Under the pieces are notes generated by a model that was not told the DNA's origin, searched no databases, and saw nothing but the letters and a program-made list of their open reading frames with translations. The position numbers were made by a program, and so were the translations under genes. A DNA stretch of 64,000 nucleotides. Source: Clostridiales bacterium (GTDB lineage: Bacteria; Bacillota; Clostridia; Christensenellales; DTU072). Location of the stretch: positions 65,072 through 129,071 of the forward strand of contig DUON01000010.1 of the NCBI GenBank assembly GCA_012838805.1, given 5' to 3'. This document shows positions 42,307-51,886 of this stretch, one piece after another. How positions within the stretch are numbered: the stretch's first letter is position 1; the number at the start of each line of letters is the position of its first letter.

Positions 42307-44556
42307 TCATTCTTTATTCTTATTGTTCCGACGCCGAAATACAACCTTAAAATCCATTTTTTCAATTAATTTATCACACACCAATAACACAGAAGGCAGG
42401 ACCAACAATACAACCAATACCGAGGTAGCGGCACCTATTCCCAAGAGCATACCCATTTTCGCCACAACCCCCGAAGCCACCAGCCCCATAGCCAATCCCG
42501 AAACCGTCAGAATCGTGCCCGAAGTGATGATTGTAGGGAAGACTGCGTTTTCGGCGTTCGCCATGGCATCGAATCTATTGGAATATAAATGCTTGATGGA
42601 CAAGTAACGGTTGGTCAAAATAATGGCATAGTCTATGGTTGCCCCCATTTGAATGGCACATACCAAGAGGTATCCGACAAATGAAATGGGACTTGACGAT
42701 AAGAAAGGAATGACAAAATTTATCCACATTCCGCCCTGAATGGCAAGTATAAGAATGAGCGGAAGGATAAAGTTCTTAAAAGTAAAGAAAAGTATCGTCA
42801 AGACAAATAAAACGGTCAAGAAGCTTACCAAAAAATTGTCTCTTGGGAATGTCTTTGCCATATCGTAGCATGCCACGCTTTCCCCTGCCAAATAATATTC
42901 GTCATAGAATTGTCCCAATTCCGTGCTAAGCTCTTCTATCAGCTTTAGGCTTTCCTTGCTCTCTGTCGGACTGTTGATATTAAAGACAAGTCGAGAGTAG
43001 TTTTGGCTCTCAAAGTTCGCCCGCGCCATTGTGATTTGCTTTAAGCCCTCGGCGATTTCTCCATCCTGCATGCCCATGTCTTGGATTTTTTGTGACGCAA
43101 ATACCATTAAGTCAACAAGCCTTACCGCATATTCAGATGACGGCGTTTGACTGTCGGGATCGTTTTGTTTTCTATACAAATTGAACAGCGATTTAACAAC
43201 AACCGAACTAAACCCATAGGAACTCCCCGCTTGGATAAGCTGATCTTGGGTCACATAATCAACAAGCCTCAAGCCCTCCATAGCCTCGATAGACGCAAGA
43301 CCCGTTCCGTCATTTACAATATCCTTGCTCTTGACATATTCTATAAGCTCCCTCTCTTTCTGGTAATCTCCTTTGGGCACGATAATAGCCAAATCGTTTT
43401 TATAACCAAACTCTTCTGCAATCTTGTCTTGCGAATCAATTATGCGCTTGGCACCATTGATATTGTAGGAATATTCGTTAAAGAATTGCCCCGTTCCCGC
43501 CAAGGCTATGATTACAATAAAAACAGCCGCTATGGGTTTTCTGAACTTGAGCTTGGCTCTGGCGGGCTTTGTCACCGAGGGAACAAAGTTTTTATGTACT
43601 GTCTTTTGCAGCTGTTTATCAAAAATAATCAATAAAGAGGGCATAAAGAATATTACCGTCAGCAAACTAAAGACTATGCTCTTGGCAAGTGCGAGTCCCA
43701 TTTCCACCCCCAGAGGCAGTGTCATGACAATAAGGGAGCAAAGCCCGGCAATAGTCGTCATAGAGCTTGACAGAATCTCCAATATCCCCTTGGACAAAGC
43801 CCGTACAGCAGATTCCTTCGCATCACTGTCCATACGCTCTTCCATAAACCTATGTAAAAGGATAATCGCATAGTCCAGCGACAAGGTAAGCTGTAAGATC
43901 AAAGCCACCAGATTGGAGATATAGGATATTCCGTTAAATAGGAAATTGGTACCCATATTCAATACAACGGATACCCCAAATACTAAAATCAAGATAATTA
44001 TCTCAAAATATGTCCTTGAAGTAAATAGCAGCATAATTATTATCGCAAGCACAATGATTATGCCTACTTTTATGATACTTTCCACAGTTTCCAAGCGGGT
44101 ATAATAGGACATGGCGGATTGTCCGCTCAGATAAGTTTCTTTATTGGAAAACTTTTTTATTATGCCCTTTATGGTAGCGTTTGCCTCGGAAGTAGAATCA
44201 TAATCCGTCAAGGAGACTGTAAATAAAGCATTGCCGTTTTTATAGTCTTTTTCCTTGTCGAAAGCAGCAAACGCCACCCCGTCCATTTGGTTAAGCTCGT
44301 CCAAAATCGTCAGCGCCTCGTCTTGAGTGACGCCTTTTACCATTATGTAAGCCGAACCTTTGTCGTCGAACTCCCTTTTCAAAATGGCGACGGAATCTTG
44401 TGTGAGGCTGTTTTTAGGAGCGGACTGGCTCAAGTCGTATACAACCTTGTTTTGAAAAATCATTATTCCGCCTAAAACGACAAGAACAATAAAGACAGTG
44501 ACGAAAACCCATTTATTTTTTACTATGAAACTTGCGAATTTTTCTTGCATGTCCAA
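42307..44556 (-). CDS. MMPL/RND-family transporter
   Basis: This 749-residue membrane protein exports lipids, drugs or other hydrophobic compounds. Twelve helices are arranged as 1+5 twice, with two large extracytoplasmic loops. The first loop is at about 40-150 and the second at about 370-545. The RND/MMPL helix motif with the proton-relay Asp appears as LSLDYAIILLHRFMEER at about 225 and as MGATIDYAIILTNRYL at about 640. The length matches bacterial YdfJ/MmpL-like proteins. It has its own promoter with an overlapping palindromic operator. No regulator gene is adjacent. Confidence 0.92.
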   Translation of the reverse strand: MDMQEKFASFIVKNKWVFVTVFIVLVVLGGIMIFQNKVVYDLSQSAPKNSLTQDSVAILKREFDDKGSAYIMVKGVTQDEALTILDELNQMDGVAFAAFDKEKDYKNGNALFTVSLTDYDSTSEANATIKGIIKKFSNKETYLSGQSAMSYYTRLETVESIIKVGIIIVLAIIIMLLFTSRTYFEIIILILVFGVSVVLNMGTNFLFNGISYISNLVALILQLTLSLDYAIILLHRFMEERMDSDAKESAVRALSKGILEILSSSMTTIAGLCSLIVMTLPLGVEMGLALAKSIVFSLLTVIFFMPSLLIIFDKQLQKTVHKNFVPSVTKPARAKLKFRKPIAAVFIVIIALAGTGQFFNEYSYNINGAKRIIDSQDKIAEEFGYKNDLAIIVPKGDYQKERELIEYVKSKDIVNDGTGLASIEAMEGLRLVDYVTQDQLIQAGSSYGFSSVVVKSLFNLYRKQNDPDSQTPSSEYAVRLVDLMVFASQKIQDMGMQDGEIAEGLKQITMARANFESQNYSRLVFNINSPTESKESLKLIEELSTELGQFYDEYYLAGESVACYDMAKTFPRDNFLVSFLTVLFVLTILFFTFKNFILPLILILAIQGGMWINFVIPFLSSSPISFVGYLLVCAIQMGATIDYAIILTNRYLSIKHLYSNRFDAMANAENAVFPTIITSGTILTVSGLAMGLVASGVVAKMGMLLGIGAATSVLVVLLVLPSVLLVCDKLIEKMDFKVVFRRRNNKNKE

Positions 44557-44562
44557 CCTCTT

Positions 44563-44587
44563 ATACTGATATTACCAATATCGGTAT
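44563..44587. promoter_or_regulatory. 25-bp palindromic operator in front of the MMPL gene
   Basis: ATACTGATATT (44563-44573) and AATATCGGTAT (44577-44587) are inverted copies with one mismatch in 11 and a 3-bp centre. The site lies directly after the -10 element at 44586-44591 and before the ribosome site, a position typical for TetR-family repressors. No matching regulator was found in the window, so the regulator is probably encoded elsewhere. Confidence 0.65.
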
Positions 44588-44614
44588 TATATCACCAAGC
44601 CTTCCTTTTTTCAA
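44586..44614 (-). promoter_or_regulatory. sigma-A promoter of the MMPL transporter gene
   Basis: TTGAAA (44609-44614, minus strand) and TATAAT (44586-44591) are 17 bp apart, with a TGn extension before the -10. The operator palindrome at 44563-44587 overlaps the start of transcription, so a bound repressor would block the promoter. Confidence 0.75.
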
Positions 44615-44704
44615 ATTATTATTTATGACTACCAAAATTTTAAAATATATAATATAATGTTTTAGGCAGTTGGATTGAATAAAACAATATTGTAAGGAAA
44701 AAAT

Positions 44705-46888
44705 ATGCTAAAAAAAGTAACGATAATAATTATTCTATGCTTAACGCTTTTTGCCTTATTCTCCTGTGGCTTTGGCGACAGTCAAGAGCCTGATGAGAAC
44801 GGCTCTACGGTAGAAGAAGAGATGATTCTCAATATAGATGATTTGAACTATAACAGTAGATATTTCAATCCCCAAAACAAATCAGAAAAAGGCTTTATTT
44901 TATACGACACTATTGATTTAAGCAAAATAAAAGCAGAAAAAGACCTATCCGACATCACTGTTGATTATGAATTCATACTTGACGGCGAAACCATAAACAC
45001 GATTCGAAAGCAATATTATGACGCTTTTCCCGTTTACAGCTTCCGAAAAACCGGAGAATATACTATAAAAATAACAGCTCACCCCAGAGGCGGAACTCCG
45101 TGGATAGGCAAGTTCAAGGTCAATGTGCTTGCGGGCGGATATGCGGATAAAGCTGAGCTTGCGATAACGGATTTAACAGGAAACCCCGTGGAAGAAGCCG
45201 TCCCCGGACAGCAATACAAACTTATCGCAAAAGTATATTCGGACGGCGTCTTGCAAAGTCAGGATACCGACAAGTTCTATTCCTTTTGGATAGGGGATGA
45301 AAGGGGAATTCGAGAGAGCGTCGTCACAATAGAAAACCAAAGAACGGATACCGAATTACATTTTAGTTTTATATGCATCAATATAGCGGATATAAATTAT
45401 AAATTTGATACCACACTCACAATTAAAGTAAAAAATAATTATAGCGGATTGCAAACCTCTTTCGGGGGATTGTATGTTTCCAACGGGCAAACAAGCATAA
45501 ATGTTGTGCAGATTGTCGATAACTTTATGAACCAAATAAGCGTAAGCCATGTCTTTACAAACGGTGACAAGACAGCCTTAACTATCAATACCTTTGATAT
45601 CTACAACAAAGAGGGTCAAGTCGCGGCGTTTATCAAATATGACGGCGAAGAAGAGTTCCATAGGTATCAAAGAAATATGTTCAATTTCACTTCGGGGTAT
45701 CCTTTTAGCTATTATTATATTCCCAACGGAACGGTTTACCAATTAAACCCCCAAAAGAATTCGGCAGAGTTTTATCTTGCTATCTTTGAAAAGCGTGGGG
45801 ACGACACTAATCCAAAGTATTATCCCATAGAGGACAGCTTTTTAGATATTGAGCTTAGAAAAACAGGACCGAACGGCATCGATGTTTTGTCTATTGGCTT
45901 TTCTGAAAAGGATATGACAAGCGATACAAAGTTTATAGTGTCCTCAAGGGAAGTTGTAGAAAACCAAGTAGATGTAAAGGTACGCGTTACAAATAATGTC
46001 TACCAAGCCGATTTGAATAAGCAATACTTCACTCTGGATGTGGAGCTTTTGGGCGATATCATTTGGATGAAGGATTATGTATACGAAATAAGCGATTTGA
46101 GCATCGTCAGCTACAGTCCCGGTCTGAAAAGATTTATTCCCCAAAAAAAGGGCGAATGCGTGATTGTTATCAAGTCGGCTTTTCTTGATATAAGATACGA
46201 ATTAACGGTCAATGTAATAAATCCTATAAAGTACTATACCATAGATACGACAGGACCTGGCTCTTATGAATACCCCCAAGTGTTTATTGGAGAATTAGAC
46301 TTTTCACCCTATATCCGCGTAAGGAAACATTATTATAACAATACCTCTAAAACCCGAGGGCTTAACCAAAACGAAAGCCTTAGATTCAAGCATCGTTATA
46401 TAGGAAGTGACTTTGTAGAAGCTCATGAAATACCAAAAAGCGATAGGATGTACTCTTTTATGACCATTAACCTATATGAGTACGATCAGCCCAAGGAGAA
46501 TGTGAATTATAACATGAGTGATAATCAAATAAGTGTCTTTTTGTTGCCGGATATTGAGTTTGAAATAGACCAAACAGTCTATAGACTTAGCGAATTTCAG
46601 ACACTTGATTACAATAATAATAGCAATAATGATAAGAATAAAGTAAGATACTATACTGCTTCATTTACTTTGGAAGTGGATGAATATAAAGAATTGAATA
46701 TCTTAAGGGTGGACGGAGAAGATTACGATGAAGAAAAACAATATAATTTTTCAATGTATTACTCCTCAAGAACTAAGAATTGGATTATTGATTATCAAGG
46801 TCTTTATAGAGAGTCCATCACGGGAAAAAAAGAAACCTTTGACACTATAAGACTACTCATATTCACCTTAAATATTTCCGATATTTAA
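44705..46888 (+). CDS. lipoprotein of unknown function
   Basis: I do not recognise this 727-residue protein. The signal peptide (about 1-20) ends with the lipobox LFSC, so it is likely a membrane-anchored lipoprotein. The rest is beta-rich with PKD- or Ig-like stretches (YTIKITAHPRGG, GQQYKLIAKVYSDGVLQSQDTDKF) and no enzyme motif. There are no internal repeats and no Cys after the lipobox apart from a few scattered ones. It has AAGGA upstream of the ATG, diverges from the MMPL gene and converges on the deacetylase gene three bases after its stop. It looks monocistronic. Confidence 0.65.
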   Translation: MLKKVTIIIILCLTLFALFSCGFGDSQEPDENGSTVEEEMILNIDDLNYNSRYFNPQNKSEKGFILYDTIDLSKIKAEKDLSDITVDYEFILDGETINTIRKQYYDAFPVYSFRKTGEYTIKITAHPRGGTPWIGKFKVNVLAGGYADKAELAITDLTGNPVEEAVPGQQYKLIAKVYSDGVLQSQDTDKFYSFWIGDERGIRESVVTIENQRTDTELHFSFICINIADINYKFDTTLTIKVKNNYSGLQTSFGGLYVSNGQTSINVVQIVDNFMNQISVSHVFTNGDKTALTINTFDIYNKEGQVAAFIKYDGEEEFHRYQRNMFNFTSGYPFSYYYIPNGTVYQLNPQKNSAEFYLAIFEKRGDDTNPKYYPIEDSFLDIELRKTGPNGIDVLSIGFSEKDMTSDTKFIVSSREVVENQVDVKVRVTNNVYQADLNKQYFTLDVELLGDIIWMKDYVYEISDLSIVSYSPGLKRFIPQKKGECVIVIKSAFLDIRYELTVNVINPIKYYTIDTTGPGSYEYPQVFIGELDFSPYIRVRKHYYNNTSKTRGLNQNESLRFKHRYIGSDFVEAHEIPKSDRMYSFMTINLYEYDQPKENVNYNMSDNQISVFLLPDIEFEIDQTVYRLSEFQTLDYNNNSNNDKNKVRYYTASFTLEVDEYKELNILRVDGEDYDEEKQYNFSMYYSSRTKNWIIDYQGLYRESITGKKETFDTIRLLIFTLNISDI

Positions 46889-46891
46889 GGA

Positions 46892-47743
46892 CTATTTTTT
46901 TATATCTTTATAACTTATCAATTTGACGCCATGATTTTTTATGGCGTCTTCAAATTTTTGAGAGAATAGGAGTTCCAATTCATATTCCCTTTTTTTCCAT
47001 TCCTTTGTGTATTGGCTTAAGGTTGGGGAGTGGTAGGAAGGATGTAAAAACAGCTCGGTGACGCCCTCTTTTAAGTTATATATGGCGTTCAAATAGTAGT
47101 CTTCCAAACTCTTATAGCCATTGATTTCGCTTATTGAATAAGGGTTGGATATCATATTGTCAACAAGGGTGACCTTCATCATCTTTGCTATAAATACAAT
47201 AATTTTGTGGGCAAGCTTGATTACTGAGGGTATCTCGTTGTTAAAAAAGTCTTTTAAGAAGTCGTTTTGTTTGGGGAAGCGAAAAGGGAGCTTGTATTTT
47301 TTGGATAGCTTAAAGGCGTTTATAAAAAAAAGCCTTTTATTTATACCGTACATGGTGCCGCTATGGTTGTCCAAGTGGTCTAAATCCACACCGCTTTTTA
47401 AAATATACTCTATCTGCTCTTGGCATTCGCGGGTGACATCAGCGCTTAGAGCGCCTTGAGCTATTTTTTGGGTATCATAAGGCAAAAAACCGTCAATAGA
47501 AAGGCTGCTTTTTTCTATCATTGCTTTCCATGGCGCTTTTTCAAAATCTGAATTAAGCGTAAGGTGGACGCCTACGCTTATATTCAATTCTTTGGCTATG
47601 GCTATCGCCTCTTGCGCCGCCTCGGCATTTGCAAGCAGGCTTGTAGAAGTTATTTTTTTATTGAGAAAAAGCTCTTTTATCGCCTTGTTGGTCTCACTGC
47701 AAATCCCAAAATCGTCGGCGTTGATTATAAGATACTTATTCAT
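46892..47743 (-). CDS. ChbG/HpnK (YdjC) family carbohydrate deacetylase
   Basis: This 283-residue cytoplasmic protein removes N-acetyl groups from oligosaccharides, for example diacetylchitobiose in the ChbG branch. The motif NADDFGICSE (Asp10, Asp11) and the His-containing GVHLTLNSD and DHLDNHSG provide the expected metal ligands and base. The start overlaps the end of the sugar symporter gene by 8 bp, indicating cotranslation. Together they suggest uptake of an acetylated sugar followed by deacetylation. Confidence 0.88.
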   Translation of the reverse strand: MNKYLIINADDFGICSETNKAIKELFLNKKITSTSLLANAEAAQEAIAIAKELNISVGVHLTLNSDFEKAPWKAMIEKSSLSIDGFLPYDTQKIAQGALSADVTRECQEQIEYILKSGVDLDHLDNHSGTMYGINKRLFFINAFKLSKKYKLPFRFPKQNDFLKDFFNNEIPSVIKLAHKIIVFIAKMMKVTLVDNMISNPYSISEINGYKSLEDYYLNAIYNLKEGVTELFLHPSYHSPTLSQYTKEWKKREYELELLFSQKFEDAIKNHGVKLISYKDIKK

Positions 47744-49052
47744 TGCTTTCAGTTGTCTCTTCTGTGGGTATTTCTCTAACGGCGTCCTTAATAGTAAACT
47801 TAAGGAAGAAAGACACGACGATACCCAAAATCAATAGACCAAACGGGAATATGGTGAGCATAAATCTTGCCGCATCGTCGGGACGGGGGCCGGGATTATC
47901 ACCGCTCTCAAAGCTATATATTGAGGCGGCAAGGAAAGTGGCTAAGGATACAAACAAGCCCGAAAGCCTGTTCATAAAGCCCATGGCGCTCGAATAAATA
48001 CCCTCTCTTTTAACCCCGTATTTTTGATAATCTTCGTCCATAATCTTAGCGCCTATGATATCCATGGTGCTAATAACTCCTGCAAATCCAAGTCCCACAA
48101 GAACGCTGGATAGAATTGCGGTCAAAAGATTTGAGGAGAAATATAGTGGAATAAAAGAGACCGCAAGCGTAATAAGCGCAGCTCTCCAAATGGGTAAAAC
48201 TCCCTTTGCCTTGACAAGGTAGCTCCATAACACCACGCCCAGAATAGCCACAAGTATAACAGAACCCAAGACATAAGTACCTTGACTGTCGGGAAGATTC
48301 AGGGAATATTTGATAAAGAAAGGAACGGATGCCAAGACAAGAGACATGGCGGCACTGTAAAAAGCGTTCGCCACTCCCGCAATCCAAAAGTTTTTGGTCT
48401 TTACCATGGATATGAGAGCGGGCAAAATCTTTATCTTTTCGCCCACTTTTTCTTGAGGCAGTTCCCTTATTCCAAAAGCCATATATAGAACGACTGCAAG
48501 CGCCAAAGCTCCATAAATCACAGCGGTGAGCGTATAGCCGATAGCCGATGTTATCATGGGCGTCAAGGCTATGCCTATGACCATAGCCACAAGCTGAAAA
48601 ATCTGCCGTATGCCATTGGTTCTTGCTCTTTTTTCTTCTTCGGGGAAGAGTTCGGGAAAAAGCGCTCCATAGTTAGCGTTCAGCAAGCTGTCAAGCGTTC
48701 CCGTAATTATATAGAATATCAGCGCCCAAGCAAACAGCCCTCCTTGCTTAAGCGAAGCGGGAGGTGCGAAGAACAATATAAAAAACAGCGTAAACAAGGG
48801 CGCGCCTATAACCAACCAAGGCTTTCTTCTGCCAAATCTTGTGCGGGTGTTATCGGATAATATGCCGTATACGGGATTGTCAATGGCGTCTATAAAAGTG
48901 TAAATAAACAGTATCAAGGAAAGACTTTTCATGGGCAGTCCCAGCTTTATCACATAGAAAGCCGAGGCAAAGCCTCTAAACATGTTTATGGGAAGCGATG
49001 TCCCAAACATCCCTACTCCATACCTAAAAGCACTTGTTCTTTTTTCCGCCAT
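47736..49052 (-). CDS. GPH-type sugar:cation symporter (MFS, MelB-like)
   Basis: This 438-residue transporter has 12 helices. The first part matches glycoside-pentoside-hexuronide symporters: FIYTFIDAIDNPVYGILSDNTRTRFGRRKPWLVIGAPLF, with the D-x-x-x-D-P pattern and the cytoplasmic loop RTRFGRRKPW. Its partner is the deacetylase gene, with which it overlaps. The ribosome site AAGGAGG is six bases from the ATG and a promoter lies at 49098-49126. The substrate is likely a small glycoside. The ion is not predictable. Confidence 0.9.
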   Translation of the reverse strand: MAEKRTSAFRYGVGMFGTSLPINMFRGFASAFYVIKLGLPMKSLSLILFIYTFIDAIDNPVYGILSDNTRTRFGRRKPWLVIGAPLFTLFFILFFAPPASLKQGGLFAWALIFYIITGTLDSLLNANYGALFPELFPEEEKRARTNGIRQIFQLVAMVIGIALTPMITSAIGYTLTAVIYGALALAVVLYMAFGIRELPQEKVGEKIKILPALISMVKTKNFWIAGVANAFYSAAMSLVLASVPFFIKYSLNLPDSQGTYVLGSVILVAILGVVLWSYLVKAKGVLPIWRAALITLAVSFIPLYFSSNLLTAILSSVLVGLGFAGVISTMDIIGAKIMDEDYQKYGVKREGIYSSAMGFMNRLSGLFVSLATFLAASIYSFESGDNPGPRPDDAARFMLTIFPFGLLILGIVVSFFLKFTIKDAVREIPTEETTESNE

Positions 49053-49097
49053 TGCAGCCCTCCTTATATATTTATTACTTTTATCGTTTACTCTATT

Positions 49098-49126
49098 ATT
49101 ATAAAGCCGTTATATCTATTCTGCAA
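49098..49126 (-). promoter_or_regulatory. sigma-A promoter of the symporter/deacetylase operon
   Basis: TTGCAG (49121-49126, minus strand) and TATAAT (49098-49103) are 17 bp apart, about 45 bases before the symporter start. Confidence 0.6.
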
Positions 49127-49151
49127 TACTAAAAAAAATCGCTCTTAGCTA

Positions 49152-50702
49152 TTAATAATTCTTTAACACATTTATTATGGGTTTTTTAGACAGTCTGTAA
49201 GAGCATATATAGGCGAATAAAAAGCCCAAAGCATATAGAGCTACAACAGTAACACTCACACAAATAGCGATAACCGACCAAGGAATGCCCAAGTTGACGG
49301 AAATATTTTTTATTTCCATAAGTCTGCCTATCAAAATCTTAAGACCATATGATATCAAGAATCCTATGACGGCAAGGAAGATATTGGCTTTGGTTATCAC
49401 TATGGCGGATTCGGCGATGTATAGGTTTGGTATAGCCCTATCCCGTGCGCCGATTGCCCGCATCATAGTCAAATAGAATTTTCTTTCTTCGACATTGGAC
49501 TTTATCGATGAAAAAAGATTGATTATTGCGCACAAGGCTATGGTAGAGCCCACAATGCCGAATACAAAAGAGGCGATGTTTATCTCTTTATAGGTATAAT
49601 AATATTTAATATAAGGCGCTGACATGTCCAAGGCGTCCGCTTCCTCACAGAGTGTTTTTTTAATATAGGAATCGACGCTGTCGGCAGCCTTTTTCAAATT
49701 CGCATAAGAGGAGCTTTCAAAATATATATTTGTGGAAAAAATAGTGGTGTTATTTTTATTGTTAAACACTTCCCGGCCCAGCATCATGTATTCTTGGTTA
49801 TATTCGTTTCTTTTCTCCCAATTGTCATAGATTTTTGAACGCCAACCTTTGGAGTTTTCCTCATAGCGGGGTTTTAAGACCCCTTCGCCGTCCTTATACA
49901 CATTGACATCGGTAAAAAACATATCAGAATTCATATAGGCATATTGGTCATAGGACACGCCGTAAGAATATATTTTTGAGACCTCTGACTTTATTACTCC
50001 CACGACTTCATAGTCTTTACACAAATAACAAGTTTCTTCTTGATAGTTTAGCGTAAACGCTTTAACTAAAGTAATCTTTTTCTTATACACATCCTTTGGC
50101 TTTAGGCGTTGCAAGGTGAGGAACTTTTCAGCGACAATGACCTGTTTTTTTCCGTTATTGGTAAAGCCTTGGTCGCACCCTTCCACAAAAATACCGTCGG
50201 GGAAATTTTTGACAAGGTTTTGAGGAAATAAGTTTTGGCTTTTTCCTATATCTATCACGCTGTAATAGTTTTCATAATCCCCTGATTTATCCCTTAACGC
50301 TTTAAGCGTGGAGTTGTCTATACTGTACCAAACGGTGTCTTCTTGTGTGTAGGATACCTTACTCTTTAAGGAATGCAATTCATAAACAATCTTGCTTTTT
50401 AATAGTTCGTTTTCCATGAAAAAATTGATATTTTTAGAACCCGATAAATTGTGTATAGTTCCGTTTTGGACATCATTCGAAGTCTCCACCCTATAATCTG
50501 ACATGCTGACTTTGCCGAACAACACATAGGGAACTTTATTGAGCTGTTTTGTTATGCTGATATTCAATCCCGCAAGGACGACAATAAGCGGAATCAGAAT
50601 AATAAACCCTATCGCCAAGCCCCTAACAGTGGCTCTGGCACTCTTTCTCCTTGATTTAAGATTGAGGTAGGCAAGCCTAAAATATTCTTTTGTCTTCATC
50701 AT
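49152..50702 (-). CDS. ABC transporter permease, FtsX/MacB type (third gene)
   Basis: This 516-residue permease has an N-terminal helix (about 25-48), a long extracytoplasmic part (about 50-370) and three C-terminal helices with the FtsX signature region (FGIVGSTIALCAIINLFSSIKSNVEERKFYLTMMRAIGARDR at about 375-415). That arrangement fits MacB/LolC-like mechanotransmission permeases rather than solute importers. The start overlaps the previous permease by 4 bp (ATGA type) with GGGAGG upstream. Confidence 0.88.
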   Translation of the reverse strand: MMKTKEYFRLAYLNLKSRRKSARATVRGLAIGFIILIPLIVVLAGLNISITKQLNKVPYVLFGKVSMSDYRVETSNDVQNGTIHNLSGSKNINFFMENELLKSKIVYELHSLKSKVSYTQEDTVWYSIDNSTLKALRDKSGDYENYYSVIDIGKSQNLFPQNLVKNFPDGIFVEGCDQGFTNNGKKQVIVAEKFLTLQRLKPKDVYKKKITLVKAFTLNYQEETCYLCKDYEVVGVIKSEVSKIYSYGVSYDQYAYMNSDMFFTDVNVYKDGEGVLKPRYEENSKGWRSKIYDNWEKRNEYNQEYMMLGREVFNNKNNTTIFSTNIYFESSSYANLKKAADSVDSYIKKTLCEEADALDMSAPYIKYYYTYKEINIASFVFGIVGSTIALCAIINLFSSIKSNVEERKFYLTMMRAIGARDRAIPNLYIAESAIVITKANIFLAVIGFLISYGLKILIGRLMEIKNISVNLGIPWSVIAICVSVTVVALYALGFLFAYICSYRLSKKPIINVLKNY

Positions 50703-51886
50703 TCTGCCTCCCGCAAAATCACAACGGGCGGTCTCTTAAAATGCCTAAAGAGCATTTTTAAGGCACCCAGTGTTATGGATACAATCAAGATTACTATATT
50801 TAACAACGGCAATAAAAAGTTAAACCCCGTCCGCAACTTTAACCCCTCATACCCTCCAAATATGTCATATATAATCTGAATTTGTTCAGCCAAAGTAAAA
50901 TTCGCAATCAACCAAGATATCAAGGCGCTTATAAACGATGCGATAACCACAATTAAACCCGTCTGTGACAATATGTAAAAATAAATATCCTTGTTTCTCA
51001 TCCCCAAGGCTTTCATAATGCCTATGAATCGGTTGGAATTTATTATGCTTATTTTCATTGTGTTCAAAACACTGCCAATACTAAGCAATATGCAAAGCAG
51101 CGTCAGAAATGCGATAATACCGGCTATCACAAGCGTAGTATATAGATGTTCGGTATAAACAATATAGGTCAACCCGCCAATAATTATTGTATCCGTCTCT
51201 TTAGATATCTTCTTGATTTCTTTGGCAACGGATAAATTCTGGTATTCATTCACCCTATCAAAGACCGTAAGTGAGCTGATATCCAAAAAATGATAGTCAA
51301 TATAACTTTCCTCACTTTCCACGACACCTTTTATAATGAATTCTCTATTCGCCGCTTTATTTATGTTCAAACTAATCCTGTCACCAACGCCCAAGCCATG
51401 GGTATTCGCCAAAGCGTTTGATATCCATATATGGTTCATTCCTATATCATCGGTCTGCCAATAAGCCCCGTCCACCAGCGGCGGATTGCCGTCATACATC
51501 TCTTTCCCGCCAAGATATGGGCGCAATGTTACTTCTTCTTCAGAATAAAAGCCAAAGCCTATGCTATCGAACTCATACTCATATAAAATACCCATTTCTT
51601 GTGTTTTTTCAATAAAATCGTCTAAATCAGAGTCTTTCAAATAGTAGTTTTCGATATCATTTATTCTATAAACCACATAAGAGACCTCTATCGTCGCTTC
51701 CACGCCTTGGGTCTTAATAATATCCATCACGAAGTCTTTGCTGGTGCGATAAAAATAATAAGCAAAATTTATGAGTGTTAAAATCACGACAGATAAAATC
51801 GTCGCCGTGATTAATAACAAAATAGAGCGTGAAAAATTTTGGAACAGGTCTTTTGCGGCAAGTTGGAATACGCTACTTCTCTTCAT
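50699..51886 (-). CDS. ABC transporter permease, FtsX/MacB type (second gene)
   Basis: This permease of 395 residues has the same topology: a helix at about 17-40, an extracytoplasmic part to about 255, then three helices with the FtsX-like region (LLSIGSVLNTMKISIINSNRFIGIMKALGMRNKDIYFYIL). It pairs with the third gene as a heterodimer. The start chosen is ATG 51886 (MKRSSVFQLAAKDL), which lies 14 bp inside the end of the ATPase gene. An upstream in-frame start at 51925 would overlap more and lacks a ribosome site. Confidence 0.86.
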   Translation of the reverse strand: MKRSSVFQLAAKDLFQNFSRSILLLITATILSVVILTLINFAYYFYRTSKDFVMDIIKTQGVEATIEVSYVVYRINDIENYYLKDSDLDDFIEKTQEMGILYEYEFDSIGFGFYSEEEVTLRPYLGGKEMYDGNPPLVDGAYWQTDDIGMNHIWISNALANTHGLGVGDRISLNINKAANREFIIKGVVESEESYIDYHFLDISSLTVFDRVNEYQNLSVAKEIKKISKETDTIIIGGLTYIVYTEHLYTTLVIAGIIAFLTLLCILLSIGSVLNTMKISIINSNRFIGIMKALGMRNKDIYFYILSQTGLIVVIASFISALISWLIANFTLAEQIQIIYDIFGGYEGLKLRTGFNFLLPLLNIVILIVSITLGALKMLFRHFKRPPVVILREAE

